From Prorocentrum cordatum (taxonomy: Eukaryota > Sar > Dinophyceae > Prorocentrales > Prorocentraceae), in NCBI GenBank assembly GCA_963575745.1, contig CAUYUJ010016371.1, positions 885,726-949,725 of the forward strand: a DNA stretch of 64,000 bases, read 5' to 3'. Of the stretch, positions 1 to 11,321 are shown piece by piece. The position numbers were made by a program, and so were the translations under genes. The notes below the pieces were generated by a model, which saw nothing but the letters and a program-made list of their open reading frames with translations, was not told the origin of the DNA and did not search any database. Every line of letters starts with the position of its first letter. Position 1 is the first letter of the stretch.

Positions 1-2100
1 TCGTGGCGCTGTCGAGCCGAATTTCGCCCCCGACGAAATTGCGCCCCGGGGCAACACCTTGCCGGGCCACACGGGTCCCAGCCTGGACAAGCGCCACGAT
101 TTGATGGATCACTGCTGCGCCTGAGATCTCTGAGCCAGCACGACCGAGCGACGGCGGCATAATCTGCGAGGGCTTCCCAATGCATTTGCGCGCGTCAATG
201 ACGTCGTCACCCTTCGGGGGGAAGGCGGGGAGGGTCGCTGAGATCTCCTGGAACGTGGGCGCCTGATAACAAGCGCAGCACGAGGCCGTGGAGGGCCGAG
301 GGCCAAGCCTCGGAGGCCATCCAAACTTAGCATGGGAACAGTCGGGGCCAGGGGGCGAACGCCTAACTCTCTTCAAGGTGGCTCTGAGGTCCTCCATGCT
401 GGGGGGCGCTAGCGGAGCTCTTGGGCTGCTGGGCGCACCTGGTCCAGGCGCGCCTCGGCGGCGCTCTTGTAAACGGGGCATGCAGGAAGACCTTGCCCCA
501 AAGTCCGGCAGGGCCTGGTGGGTCTCTTCGGGGTCTCTCTTGGCGGGGGATTCCGAGGCCTCGGGCGCGCGTTCTTTAGGTGTGCGCAGGCAGAGCCATA
601 ATTCAATCATGTTTGTTTGCTGCTATTTGTTTGGTTCCGTCCGGCGTTGTTTTGTTTTGTTTGTGTTTTGGGTGTTTATATGTATATATATATATATAAT
701 GTGGGGGGATCTGTCGCGGTCGATCGCCCGGGGGGGTTCGACTGCTGCCCCGGCGCGGATCGCCCCCGCCACAGTTCCTTCATCAGGGGAGCTTAGGCGG
801 TGGCTTTTCCCGTAGGCGCCCCCGCTTGCCTGGAAAAGCGCGGGGGGCCCTGGGTCGCCCGGGGGGTTCCAGGACGGGTGGGCTCGCCCGGGGGGGGGGT
901 CGGTCCGAGCGGTGGGGTCGCCAGGGGGGGTCTCCGCCGCTCAGTTCGTGCACGAGTCGCCTGGGGTGGTCTCGCACGGGAACAGCCCTCGCGAATCGTC
1001 CAGGGAGGTTCCACGGAGGCGAGGTAGCCTGGGGGGCGCCTCAGAGGACAGTGCACGGCGCGAAAGATTCACGCGAATCTTTCGCGGGTGCTCTCGCGAA
1101 TTTTTCGCGGGGGGCCTGGGCTCCCGCGAATTTCTAGCGGGGGGCGCAACGGTCTGGGCGGTCGCGCAGGGGGGTGGGGGCGAAGAGGGGAGGAGGGGAG
1201 GAGGGGGGGTCAGATGCCAAAGCCTCGAGGCCCACCTGCGGGGCCAAGCGAGCGACGGACGATCGGAGCACGGGGCGGCTAAGGATAGAGAAGGGGGCGA
1301 AAGATCAGAGCCGGAGGGGGGCGCGAGCGGAGCGCCGAGGAGCAGGGGCGGAAAGAAAGGGAGCCCGGTTGATCTTGTAAAGCCAACTCGCAATATGCTC
1401 TGAAATGGAATGGGAACGTGTGTCGGGAGGTGGGGAGCATGGTGTTTGCAAAGGTGTACGTTTAGGTTGCGCCTTGAGTATGCGAAATCTTACCACACCG
1501 TTGCGATTCTATGTGCGCTCCTGATGCTCACAGGCGAAACGAACGCGTGACAGTGAGTTGCAAAGACAAACGCGCACGCACATGCACGATTGTCAAGATA
1601 TGAGCCCGTCTCAAGCCCACCCGCGCATACCAGACTCAAGAGGCGCTGAGCGGCGCACAAGACCGCACAGTCGAAGCAAACGCTAGACACATAGTTTCGG
1701 CACCCCTCTGGCAATCCTGACCCGAAGACAGCGGGTCTATGGGGGGGCGAGTCGGAGAAGCTCGTCCTCTTTCCTATCTTAGCCCTGGTCCCGCAGAGCA
1801 AGAGTCAGCAAGAATGGAGACGAGGAGGGGGGAGGCGAGGGCGGAGGAGAGGTAGAAAGAAGAGGGGGACGAGGCGGAGGAGGAAGGGAAGGAGGAAGAG
1901 AAGGGAAAAGAGGAGGAGGATGAGGAACAGGATAGCGATGCATCTCTGCCAATTCCCCACTGGCGGCGATCCCCCGCCGATCTCAAGTCAAAACGCACCG
2001 TCGATGGGGGCCTCGCCACTGAGAATCACAAGCGTTATTGGCGTCTTGGCCCCAGGAACGCTTTTCACGACGAATCCAAAACACCCTGCACTGCGTAAAA
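1..2100. other. Intergenic, GC-rich, no supported gene
   Basis: No reading frame here shows a convincing protein-like pattern; the open frames are Arg/Pro/Gly/Ser-rich and overlap on both strands, as expected from GC-rich noncoding DNA. It holds a short (TA)n run at 681-699, G-run-rich sequence at 840-1200, a purine-rich stretch at 1800-1925, and the small repeats listed separately. Confidence 0.6.
1070..1145. repeat. Short degenerate CGCGAATTTTTCGCG-type repeats
   Basis: Three or four imperfect copies of a self-complementary block (CGCGAA-TTTCGCG) separated by G-runs. Each block can pair with itself. Function unknown. Confidence 0.6.
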
Positions 2101-2104
2101 CTCC

Positions 2105-2166
2105 CGACGGGCCCCTCTCGACGGTCCCCTCTCGGCCTCTCGACGGGGCCCCTCTCGACGGTCCCC
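2105..2166. repeat. Tandem CCCCTCTCGACGG repeat
   Basis: Four imperfect copies of a 13-20 base unit lie directly downstream of the stop codon of the minus-strand gene at 2181, so they would fall in its 3' untranslated or flanking region. Confidence 0.8.
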
Positions 2167-2180
2167 CGCAGGCTCGCCGC

Positions 2181-5100
2181 CTAGGCAGCCTGCGCGCTCT
2201 GCTTGGCAAGCTTCTTCTTGAGCTCGCCGTCCCCAGCGCCGACGCTCGCGCCCGAGGTCGACTCAGGAGCGGCCGCCGCCACCGTCGTCGTGTCCTCGGC
2301 GCAAGCCTCGCCGCACTTGCTGCGGAGCTCGACGGGCAGCTTGTCGAGGCCGACCTTCAGGAAGTTCTGCGTGTACTTGAGTGCAGAGCCGACTGGATTC
2401 TTAGCGCCCTTGCCCTCGTTCTTCCCTGCGTGAGGGTCCGCCATGTGTTTCACCACGGCAGATGTCACGACGTTCATGGCAGCGATCTCGGCCGTCTCTT
2501 TCAAGATCGCCTGGTGCTCCACCAGGCGGTCGACGAACGCCCGAACCCTCTCGTAGACGCCGCCCTTCGCGAAACTCATGATCGTGCTGACGGTCTCCGC
2601 TGTGTTCTTCCAGGTCGGGTACTGAACGACGAGCCCGTCGATCTGCCGCATGGTGGCGGCCTTTGTAGCGTCATCCACGCTGCTCCACGGCGTGCCTGAA
2701 AAGTCCCAGGTGGTGATGGCATGCTTGATCTTGCCGAAGTCCTTGACGAACGAGTCCGTGATGTCCAGCACCTTTGCCTTGGCCTCCATGGAATCGCACA
2801 GACGCGTCCACTCACCCATGATCAACTTCCACTTATCGTCGAAAGACGCGTACCGTTGGAACAACTCGGGGCACTTTGATTTTGCATGGTTCAGATCGCG
2901 GAGGACGTTGGAAACCTCGACCAATCCGCCCGCGAACTTGCCAGAGGTAATCTTGATGACGGTATCGGCGCACATCTGCAGCGCGATGCCACCCTTCGCC
3001 AGGTCCCCAGCTCCAGACGGAAGAACGCTGCCCGAGTTCAGCAACTGCCCGATATCCTTGTGTTTGGCTGGGTCTGCAGCCACGAAGGTGACCATATATG
3101 ACATCATGATATCACCAAGGCTCGTCACGTCGTCCAGCTGCTTGGCGATAGTGATCAAGCCCTTGCCCTCAGAGCGATCCCACGCCATGTTCGCGGGCGA
3201 CATGGCCCCTACCTTGAGAGAAATCTCCCTCTGCAGCACCTTTGAGAACGCCGCCAGCGCGTCACTGAACTTGGCCGTCGAGCCCGCCGCAGGCGACGCG
3301 ATGGAGCACAGGTCGATCAATATGCGAATCTTCTGCTGGACGTACGCAAGAAGCGCGGGCTTGTTCGGCCAGACGGTCACGATCATATCGATAAGTGAGC
3401 CAATCCACCTTAGATCCTCACAGTCGAACTGCTCGTCCTGCGAAGACGGGGTCTGGCATTCGACAGCTGCCGACCTGGCAAAAGAGTGGAGTCTAGAATG
3501 GGCCTCCATCACTGCATTGGCATTGGCCATTGACAAGTCGAATACGCGGAGCAAGGCCGATGCAATATCCTCAGTCATCTTCCTCTTGGCAGCATCGCCT
3601 TTGTCGTCGGCCTCAGCCGAGCCCTCGGAGTTGCAGTAGACAGACCCGAGCGCATCCAGCAGGTCCTTGTGGTCGTTGTAGACGTCGACAACGGCCTGCG
3701 AGGAAATCAAAGCACCAACAAACTCTCAATTTTGCCGCCTCGCATCCCCATCCTGCCGCATCCGCCTCATCGGCTCGTCCGTTCTATTGCTCCTCATCCT
3801 GTGTCATCGTGCGTCTTACTCTGATCGCCATCGTCATGATACGTGGTCGTGGTCAGTGTTCGCGTCGGCCCCAGGCCCCCACGGCGGCACGCAAGACCCT
3901 CCAACAGGGCACCAAGGGCGCCTTTAGGGGGCACAGTAAGACCTCGGCGACGAGGAGGGACCCACTGTAAACATCTGCCACGCGTCCCCTGCCCCTGGGA
4001 AGGCCAGAGGACACGCTCACTAGGGCCCGAACAAACGCTCCCTTAGCACATGGCCGGCACCAAAAATGCCCCAAGAAGGCCTCGCAAGGCCTCGGCGACA
4101 ACGAGAAAACATCCCGAACTATCTAATATCACCACCCTTCCCTGGGAGAGACCCTCGGAGGGAACCCTAAGGCCTACCCCAAGGGGAGCTGATGAGACGG
4201 TCGCGATGGAGGGAAAGCGCGCAACACGCTGACCTGATCATCTCGCCCCCCCTTCCCCCGAGGACCCCCGCGCCAGCCCGTGACGGGGCCTCGTAGCAGG
4301 CGTCCCAGGAGCCCACCTCGAGCGCGAGCGCGGTCTCCAGCGTGCCCTTCACCTGCTGCATCTTCTCGGCGTCGATGTGCTTACATTTGTCGGTCATCTC
4401 CTTGGCCTCAGCATGAATCTGCAGCATGCGATCCCAAGCTTGGCGCCCATGCTGCACCTGAGCGCCGCAAATTTGGCGAAAGTGAGCTCGCAGACGGGGG
4501 CTCAGTCTATTCTTGCACTCCACCATGGCGCAGATCTTGGAGACCGTGTCGCGGGGCAGCGTCGATTCGGAAAGGCTGGCTTCGAGGCATTTCCCCATCA
4601 GAAGGATGCAGCACATGTCGATCTTCGGCTGAGCGAACCAGGATTCATCATCGAGAGCGTCCCCATCTTCGGCAATCTCCCTGGCGTCCACGACGCAATC
4701 GCCCACAAGTTCCGATAGCAACTGGCAGCAACGGACGATCCAATTCGCATCGCTGTGCTTCCACAGCCTCTCGGCCAAGCTCAGCACAAGACCCTTCTGG
4801 CACTCCGACGCTATCGACTGGTCCTTAGCAAGCAATCCGACGCTGAATCTCTGCGAACGTGGCTTCGCATCTGCGACGCTCCCGAAGGCGGTCACGACGT
4901 CGCACCTGGCACCAGGGGCAGCGCACATTGAATTCAAGGCCTGGTTCAACTCAGAAGTGATAATGGTGCCGAGGAGGTCGATGGGCGCGCCCTTCAGAGC
5001 ATCGACGTGATCCTGGGACATGTCCTCCATGGCAAACTTCACGAAGTTGCCCCGCAAACTCTCGAAGAGGCTGCTCCTCTTCTCCAAGAGTTCGCGCGCG

Positions 5101-6623
5101 TTGAACAGCTGCGTGCTGACGTCGGCAGCCTCCGCGTTGGCCAGGACGTTGCCGCACTTGCGGCCGTGGGTGTTGAGCCTCGTCAGGAAGGCGTCGGACT
5201 CGCGCTTGCGGAGCCTTCCCTCCCAGTGCTGCCGAAAGGACCACTTCGACGACGCAATGGCGAGGACCTCGTTGGCAGCCGCAACGGTTCCGCTGGCGGC
5301 CGTCTTGCGCTTCTCCAAACTCTTGCCTCCTCCGTCAGGCGATCTCGAGCCCCTGCGGCTCCCAGCTGCCGAAGCACCGCTTCGAAAAGCGCGATCGCGC
5401 TCCTGGTCGCACTGGAATTTCTTGCTAAGTGGGTGCTCATCGCTGGCGACCCGCTTGTCCGCCGAAAGCTGCCTCTTGTGGGAAGGCATCCTCAGCGCCT
5501 CTGGGGTGGAGAACTTATGGCTGTTGGAAGCGTTGCTGCCCGCCGTCCACGCCGCGGAACCTTCGGCGTCGGAGTCTGCCAGTTCCTCCTCTGCCGCGGC
5601 CGCCCGACCCCAATCACCTGACGCGATCGGAGAAGCTGACGGCGGCCTGGTGCCGAGGACCTGCGCCTTGGCGTGCTCCATGGACTCCCTCGCAATGCCC
5701 TTGTCGGCGTGATCCTCGCGGCGCTCGAGGTCTGCTGAGGTCTTCGTGCCGCGCCTGAACCTCTTGTGGCCAGGCCCATGGTCTGGGATCTCAACTCCTG
5801 CTGGGACGTCACATGTTGCTTCGATAATCCGCCCATCCCCGCCCCTGGCGAACCCTGGCAGCCCATCGAACGAAGGCCACGATGGAAACCTGGACCGCCC
5901 CAGAGAGCCTGCCCCTGTGCTCGAGCCCCGTGCCTGGGATATCCTGGAAATGGTTTCGAACGGATGAGCGGGCATTGCAACAACGTGACGTCCTAGCGTT
6001 CCGCACCCGTCGGGTGCGATGTCAAAGTCGGGCCACTTCTGCTGGATGAACTCGCTCAGCTGGTCCTCCTCGCCGCGCTGGAACCCCTGGATGTTACGGG
6101 CGCGCGCGAACTCCCACAGCTCCATCCACGTGCCCTCGACGTACGTGTCGCCATACACGCTTTCATTCTTTACCACGTGGCTGCTGGCAACCATCTTTTG
6201 CAGGTGACTGTACTCGGTTCCTCCTGAGGCTCGGTCGCGCCTGAGGGCGTAGTAGTGGTCGTCCAAGTCCTTGTTATTCTCCCTCTCATTGGTGAGGTCC
6301 TTCAAGCTCTCAAGGAAATACCTCCTCCTGGTGCCGAAGCACTTGGTGCATTCTTCGCCAGCAGGCAAGCAGGTGCCGTCACTCCTCCAATAAGTTTTGC
6401 TCCACTTCAAGTAGTACGGGTCGCTCGGGGGGCTGTCCCTGTCGATCTCGTGAGTGTTCTGTTTGCAGGCCGAGCAAAACTTGGGATCGACGTCGCCCCA
6501 CTCGTTGACGGGCCCATCGGCCTGCGCCTTCCCCTTGGGGCCAGCCTTGGCCTTGGGCGGCTTCGCGACCTTCGTCGCAGGAGGAGGCCGCCTCGACGAG
6601 GATGCGCCAGCGGTTTTGCCCAT
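2181..6623 (-). CDS. Two-exon gene, CxxC-motif protein of about 1,273 residues, function unknown
   Basis: Model: exon 1 6623-4317 (769 codons from an ATG at 6623), intron 4316-3696 (621 nt), exon 2 3695-2181 (504 codons, TAG stop). The donor reads GAG|GTGGGC and the acceptor TTGATTTCCTCGCAG|GCC; both junctions are phase 0, so the frames join without a stop. Exon 1 encodes a Lys/Pro/Ala-rich start, then C50-x2-C53 and C92-x2-C95, a spacing that could bind one zinc ion, followed by a Ser/Arg/Glu-rich, probably disordered middle (about 230-470). The rest of exon 1 and exon 2 are helix-rich without low complexity, ending in a short Lys/Ala tail. The ATG was chosen because upstream codons are Ser/Pro/Leu-rich filler and a TTTTCACAG acceptor-like site ends at 6671, 48 nt upstream, suitable for cis- or spliced-leader trans-splicing. 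I do not recognise the family; no catalytic motif was seen. Confidence 0.78.
3696..4316 (-). other. Predicted intron (621 nt)
   Basis: It begins GTGGGC after GAG and ends CTCGCAG before GCC on the minus strand, with a T/C-rich stretch before the AG. Frames on both sides are open and in phase 0. Without splicing, the first exon's frame would run to a stop at 4167 through Pro/Gly/Arg-rich residues unlike the rest of the protein. Confidence 0.7.
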
Positions 6624-7069
6624 TGCCGTGCCTCGGAATGATACCACCGCGCAACCAGAATTGGCCGTCTCTGTGAAAAGAGCCCCCCTGTCGCTCGACG
6701 GGGGAACTCGCTTCGGAAAGGTTGAGCCAGAATGACCAGACGGTGGCAAGATGCCCGCGAAGCCACTCCTGGAGCCTAGGGCCCCTAGGGCCTGGGGCTC
6801 AGGCCGTGCCTGAAGTCTAAACTGTAGCCACGCTCGGAGAGCGAGGCCAGCGGAAGGCCCAGGAGGAGGAGGAAGGAGGGAGGGGGGGGCCTGGGAGGAC
6901 TCCGGGAGCAGAAGGACGCAGGAGGAAGGAAGAGAGGGGGGGAGGGAGGATGGGAGAAGGGGCGAGGGAATAGGCGCCCCCCCCCCAAGCCAAGACGCCA
7001 ACACCTAGAGGCCCAAGAACGGCGCCAGGGAACCGCCCAATACCCAAGACGGCCCAGTAGGCTTTCGAG
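6624..7069. other. Upstream region of the 2181-6623 gene
   Basis: The frame of exon 1 stays open upstream to 7004 but encodes Pro/Ser/Leu-rich residues from a pyrimidine-rich strand (plus-strand GGAGG repeats at 6860-6960). A splice-acceptor-like CTCTTTTCACAG ends at 6671. No promoter motif recognised. Confidence 0.5.
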
Positions 7070-7980
7070 ACGGGCTCAGCTCCAAGATGGCCCCGAGATG
7101 CTCAAATGTGGCAGGGGGCCCAAGCCAGCGCGAATCATGGCCCTTAGTTGATGGATCCTTGGTGTGAAACTCGCACTTGAAAAAGCGGTTCTGGCTCTTG
7201 ACGTTGGAGTGCCTTTTATGCCATGCCATTCTTAGGAGCCAAGAGTAGTTGCCGACCTGGGGGGGGGGGGGCAAGACGGACCCAACATTGCTCAACTATG
7301 GTCCGAACGTGGCCCAATATTGCTCAAGAATGCCCTGGGATGGCCCCGATTGGGGAGGCGCGGCGGCCTTGGTGCAAAGAGGTTCCCCTGATCTCTTGTT
7401 ATTGACGTTGGAAGGCGCCTGACGTGACACCAGTTACTTTGAGAAAACGAATGTAAGAACCGATCAGGTGCCGAAGTAACTGCAGCATGGCCCGAACATA
7501 TCGCAACGTCGCCCCATGTTGACTTAAAATGCGACGAATTTGGCCCGAAGAAGGCACCGCCTGCATGGCCAAAGCCGCCCACCCCTCCCCCCCTCCTCCC
7601 CGCTTGCACATGTATGTTTTGGTTTGCGCGCGTGCGTTTTAGGCTGCGGGGGGGGTGGTGCAATGCGGCTCTTCCTCTTGACTTTGGGACGCCCCTGGTT
7701 TGACGCCACGCCGAACAATCGAGACTGAGGAGCAGATGTTGGCGCCACAGTTAGCTCCAAAACAGCCCGAACGTATCCAAACGTGCCCCGCGATGGCCTG
7801 AAGATGGTGTCAGGATAGCGCAAGCTGGTCCAATATGTTACCAGTATTGCTCCTTCGGGAAAGCTTGGAAATGCAGACCTGCTCTCACGCTTGACTTTCG
7901 AGGGCAACTGTCGCTCCACCCTTCTGAAGAGACCAAGGCAGCAACCGAAGTGGGAGCCACGGCAACCCCAAGATGGTCTC
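7070..7980. repeat. Degenerate tandem repeat, four units of about 210-270 bp
   Basis: A marker resembling CTTGACGTTGGA recurs at about 7197, 7404, 7678 and 7891. Each is preceded by a block resembling 'tggcccgaacgt..caa..tg'. Units are strongly diverged. No coding frame seen. Confidence 0.5.
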
Positions 7981-9100
7981 TACATTGCATCTATTCGCAC
8001 GCATGGCGGCACTCGCGTCAACATCAAGAAAAGTCAAGCCCCTTTCATCGACATGCAGCACGCATGACATGCAACCCGTGAAATGCAAGTGCAGATTCTC
8101 GGTGTGCAATTTGCGATGTACAATTCGTGAGGCACGTAGCTGGGCACGCCGTCGATCGGGATTGGCGAATGGATGACACCACTGGTCGCGGGGGCATCGT
8201 CGCCACCTCCCCTGGCCCCCTCCCCCTCCCCTGCCCCCTGCGACGCCCTGCCTGCGCGCCCGTTGACAAATGCCACTGCAATTCTCAAAACCTACAGGCT
8301 GCCCTGAAATCAGCAATGGATAAGCTGTAAGGGACCCTTCGGGACCCAGCAGTGGCAATGCAATGCAATTTGCCATGGGCGCCCTCTTGCGTCCCTCTGC
8401 GCACTCCTGCGATCAACTTCCAGCTTCAAGAAAGCTCTGCTCTGGCTCTGAGGGGGGAGGACGCGGGGGGAGGGGGGCATAGGAGTCAAGCGGAGCCCCA
8501 AGAGGAACAATGAGAAGGACCCCTTGCGTGTCCAAGACGGACCCGCTGCCCACGTTGGGCCCCAGGAAGCCCCGCCCAGCTGCCAAGAAGGGGGGGAAGG
8601 GGTTTTTGGCAGCAAGGGGCGGGGCCCCTCCTCGCTTGGCCCGAGAGGGTTGCCATCGCCCCGCAGGAACGATGGGCGCAATAATCTAACTAATCTAACT
8701 GACCTCATGTGCCACCGTGAACCGTTGGAACGGGAAGCGCCGCTTTCGAAATCCCGTGGCCCATCTGAGCATCAGAACCAGGGGGGCTTACGCAACCTGG
8801 CGCCGCCCCCTGCTCCACAGATTCATACTGCAAAAGCAGAGAAGACGACGACCGCAAGGATACAGGGAAGCGCGAAATGATGCCTGCGCTGGCGAGCGCC
8901 AAGCTGATCATCCTCGACCCCAGCCGAAGACCGAAGTAGGTCTTCGGAGCTGGCCAAAATAAACCTAGTCGGGCTAGGCCCTCGGCTGTCCTCGTCCTCC
9001 ACGCCCCCCTTACACGTCCTTACCTCCGCCCTCGCTTCATCTGCTCTTTCTCCAGTCCACCCCTCCCCCTGTTGAGCTGGCTGCGGCTGCCCTCTCAATA
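7981..9100. other. No supported gene
   Basis: Mixed-composition sequence with open frames on both strands but no clear winner. A minus-strand frame near 8000-8290 and plus-strand frames at 8700-8960 have some non-repetitive residues, but no acceptable start or splice junction was found. A duplicated 'taatctaact' sits at about 8682-8700. Confidence 0.4.
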
Positions 9101-9123
9101 CTCGTCCTTTCACTCGCTCTCAG

Positions 9124-9255
9124 AACCGCTCAGCTGCTCGGCCACATGCACTTGCTGACAGAAAGCACCGCGTTGTCGTCGGATGTCATCATGTTGATGA
9201 TGGTGTTGCTGATGCCAGTGAAGCAAGTCCTGAAGCTCTTGATCCTGCGGTTGAG
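9124..9255 (+). CDS. Possible internal exon, hydrophobic segment
   Basis: An acceptor-like CTCGCTCTCAG precedes 9124 and a donor AG|GTAACG follows 9255. Between them one frame of 44 codons is open (one base finishing a codon at the start, two bases beginning one at the end). It encodes a Thr/Ser-rich start and a Met/Leu/Val-rich stretch that could be a membrane or amphipathic helix. Neither the upstream nor the downstream exon could be identified, so strand and reality are uncertain. A minus-strand frame also runs through here. Confidence 0.35.
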
Positions 9256-9589
9256 GTAACGAACTCTGATGCTATACACGCGGGGCGCTACCATCATCAT
9301 CCTGACGCGCCTGCGGGCTGCTGGATGGAGCCTCATGACCCACCTGGGGCGGGCGATGCGCCGCTGGGGGCGCTTTGGCGGCATCGACTGCACTTGTATG
9401 CGACGGTCCGAGGCGGGGGCGGCTGTCCGCAGCGCCTCCAGAACCTCGGGCCACAACGGCAATGGAGGCCGAGCAGGGTCGACAACATCAGAAATCGAAA
9501 ATGTCGATGACCGTCCATGAGCGAAGCGCCCTTGTCATCGGAAAGAGCAATTAGATAGAGGGAAGAACGACTGGGGGGGGGGCTGGCAC

Positions 9590-10270
9590 AAGGGACCCTG
9601 TGGGAACTTCCCCAGAGGAAGCAAAATCTGGGAATATTGATTCCCATTGTTTTGTGTTAATTTTGGGGGGGCGCCTTGGGCGCTTCTGGGGCCTCTTCGG
9701 GCTCTCTTGGAACTGTTTTGGTACTTTTGGCGCTCTCCTTGGACCCTTTGGAGGCTCCCCCAGACGAGGGAAGAGATGGTAATATTTTATGGTGCCTCTT
9801 CGGGCTCTCTTGGAGCTCTTGTGGGCCCTCCTTGGGCTTCTTGGAGCCCTTTTGGCCCTCCCCTGGGACCCTTTGGGGACTTCCCCAGAGGAGGGTAACT
9901 ATGAGAATCGTGATTCCTTTTTTGTGCGTTTTTGGGGGGGGGGGCGTCTTGGGCTATTCTGGGGCCTCTTCGGGCTCTCTTGGAGCTGTGCTGGGCCCTC
10001 CTTGGTGCCTCTTGGAGTACTTTGGGCGCTATCCTTGGACCCTTTGGGGGCTCCCCCAGAGGAGGGAAAACATGGGAATCATGGTTCCCATCTTTGTGCT
10101 GGTTTGTGAGGGGGGGGGTGCCGTCTTGGGCGTTTCGGGTGCCTCTTCGGGCCTTCTTGGAGCTCTTTTGGGCCCTCCTTGGGGCCTCTTGGAGCCCTTT
10201 TGGCCCTCCCCTGGGACCCTTTGGGGACTTCCCCAGAGGAGGGACAATATGGGAATCCTGATCCCCATCT
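9590..10270. repeat. Degenerate 'cttggggcctctt' repeat, about 120-180 bp higher-order unit
   Basis: A block resembling GGGACCCTTTGGGGACTTCC recurs at about 9598, 9746, 9869, 10036 and 10214, separated by runs of CTTGG/GGCCTCTT words. Long open frames (230 codons on plus) arise because the words lack stops; residues are Leu/Gly/Ser/Trp filler. The same words occur at 26.6, 35.7, 38.3 and 39.6 kb. Confidence 0.85.
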
Positions 10271-10517
10271 GTTTTGTTTTTTTGGTGTCGTCTTGGGTCG
10301 CTGTCTCACTTTTTCGGAGGCGACGGCAAGGCTGTTGCCGCGTGCCTTCAACCAACAAATATCATTAAAACCACCACGCGCGACGCGTGTCGACGTGACA
10401 GCAGCTTAACGCATAGGCGCGCAGCACAGGAAAGCCTCACCTGCGCCCAAAGCGACGCCTCCGAACAAAACTAAGCGCAGCTCGGGAAAACCTAACGCAC
10501 ACTCCAGAGTAGAGAGT

Positions 10518-11078
10518 CTAGCCACGGTGCGCTCGCTTGTTCGGAGGTTCACCGCTGTCCTCCTGGGCGCACCCGGCTGATGGCAGCTGCACTCGCATGC
10601 TCGGGGTCGGGGCCACGCCGCCTGGGAAGGCTTCATCTGGAGTTGATGGGGCTGATGGAACTGCCGCAGGCTGGCTCTCATCGACCTCGATCGGTGGAGA
10701 TGGCGGCTGCGCTGAAGCGGCTAGGGCGGCTGAGGCGCTGGAGCGGATGAGGCGAGCATGTCCTGCAACCACCTCTGCGGCCACCTCGCGGGCTTCTACT
10801 TTCCAATAGCTCTCGCTGTCATTGCCGTGCAGCTGCTGTTGTTGTTGTTGCTGATGCTGCTCGCCCAACGGAAGCGCAGGATGCGAAGATTGGCCCATGA
10901 TGGGCAAGGGCCCTGGGGTCGCCGATGCCGCCGCCTGCGAAGAAATTGGCTTCTGGCCCACGATGGTCAGCACAGCTGGAAGCTGAATGCAAACGTGCCG
11001 AGTAACACTCTCTGGCAGCTCAGGCACAGTCAAAACTATGTCCAGCGCCCCGCTGAGACTAACCTGGGTTGCTGCCAT
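10518..11078 (-). CDS. Hypothetical protein, 186 residues, polyQ and Ser/Pro/Ala-rich
   Basis: An ATG at 11078 opens 186 codons ending in TAG at 10518. The first ~45 residues are mixed and hydrophobic (a V-L-T-V-P-E-L-P run), followed by a Ser/Ala/Pro segment, a run of seven glutamines from CAG/CAA repeats, a helix-prone Glu/Ala/Val segment, and a Pro/Ser/Ala-rich acidic tail ending near a basic NKR cluster. A good acceptor-like TTTTCCTTTACGCAG ends at 11086, eight bases upstream of the ATG, which fits trans-splicing or an exon start. A consensus-like donor (CAG|GTTAGT) lies five codons into the frame, so the true start or exon structure may differ. No family recognised. Confidence 0.55.
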   Translation of the reverse strand: MAATQVSLSGALDIVLTVPELPESVTRHVCIQLPAVLTIVGQKPISSQAAASATPGPLPIMGQSSHPALPLGEQHQQQQQQQLHGNDSESYWKVEAREVAAEVVAGHARLIRSSASAALAASAQPPSPPIEVDESQPAAVPSAPSTPDEAFPGGVAPTPSMRVQLPSAGCAQEDSGEPPNKRAHRG

Positions 11079-11086
11079 TGCTGCAC

Positions 11087-11321
11087 TGCGTAAAGGAAAA
11101 CGCCAGCGAATGCGGTGAAGCCGACTGAAGCGAAACAACTGCTTGCGCTGAAAACGGCACAACGAGACGGCAACACCAATGACATAAACGATGAATAAAA
11201 TATCAAGGTGACATCATGCGCCAGAGGCACCAACAACCACACCTTGCAAAACGCAGCTGCGTTGATTGAGAGAGATTTGGGGTTTGGGGTTGGGGGATGG
11301 CGTTGCCGTGTCGCGAACAAA
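11087..11321. other. Upstream flank of the 10518-11078 gene
   Basis: Mixed-composition sequence without a clear feature apart from the pyrimidine-rich acceptor-like stretch directly upstream of the gene. No promoter element recognised. Confidence 0.4.

Noticed and set aside
681-699. TATA-box-like runs here and at 31895, 39387, 45920 and 46540
   Set aside because: They are TA microsatellites, often inside repeats, with no consistent position relative to genes.
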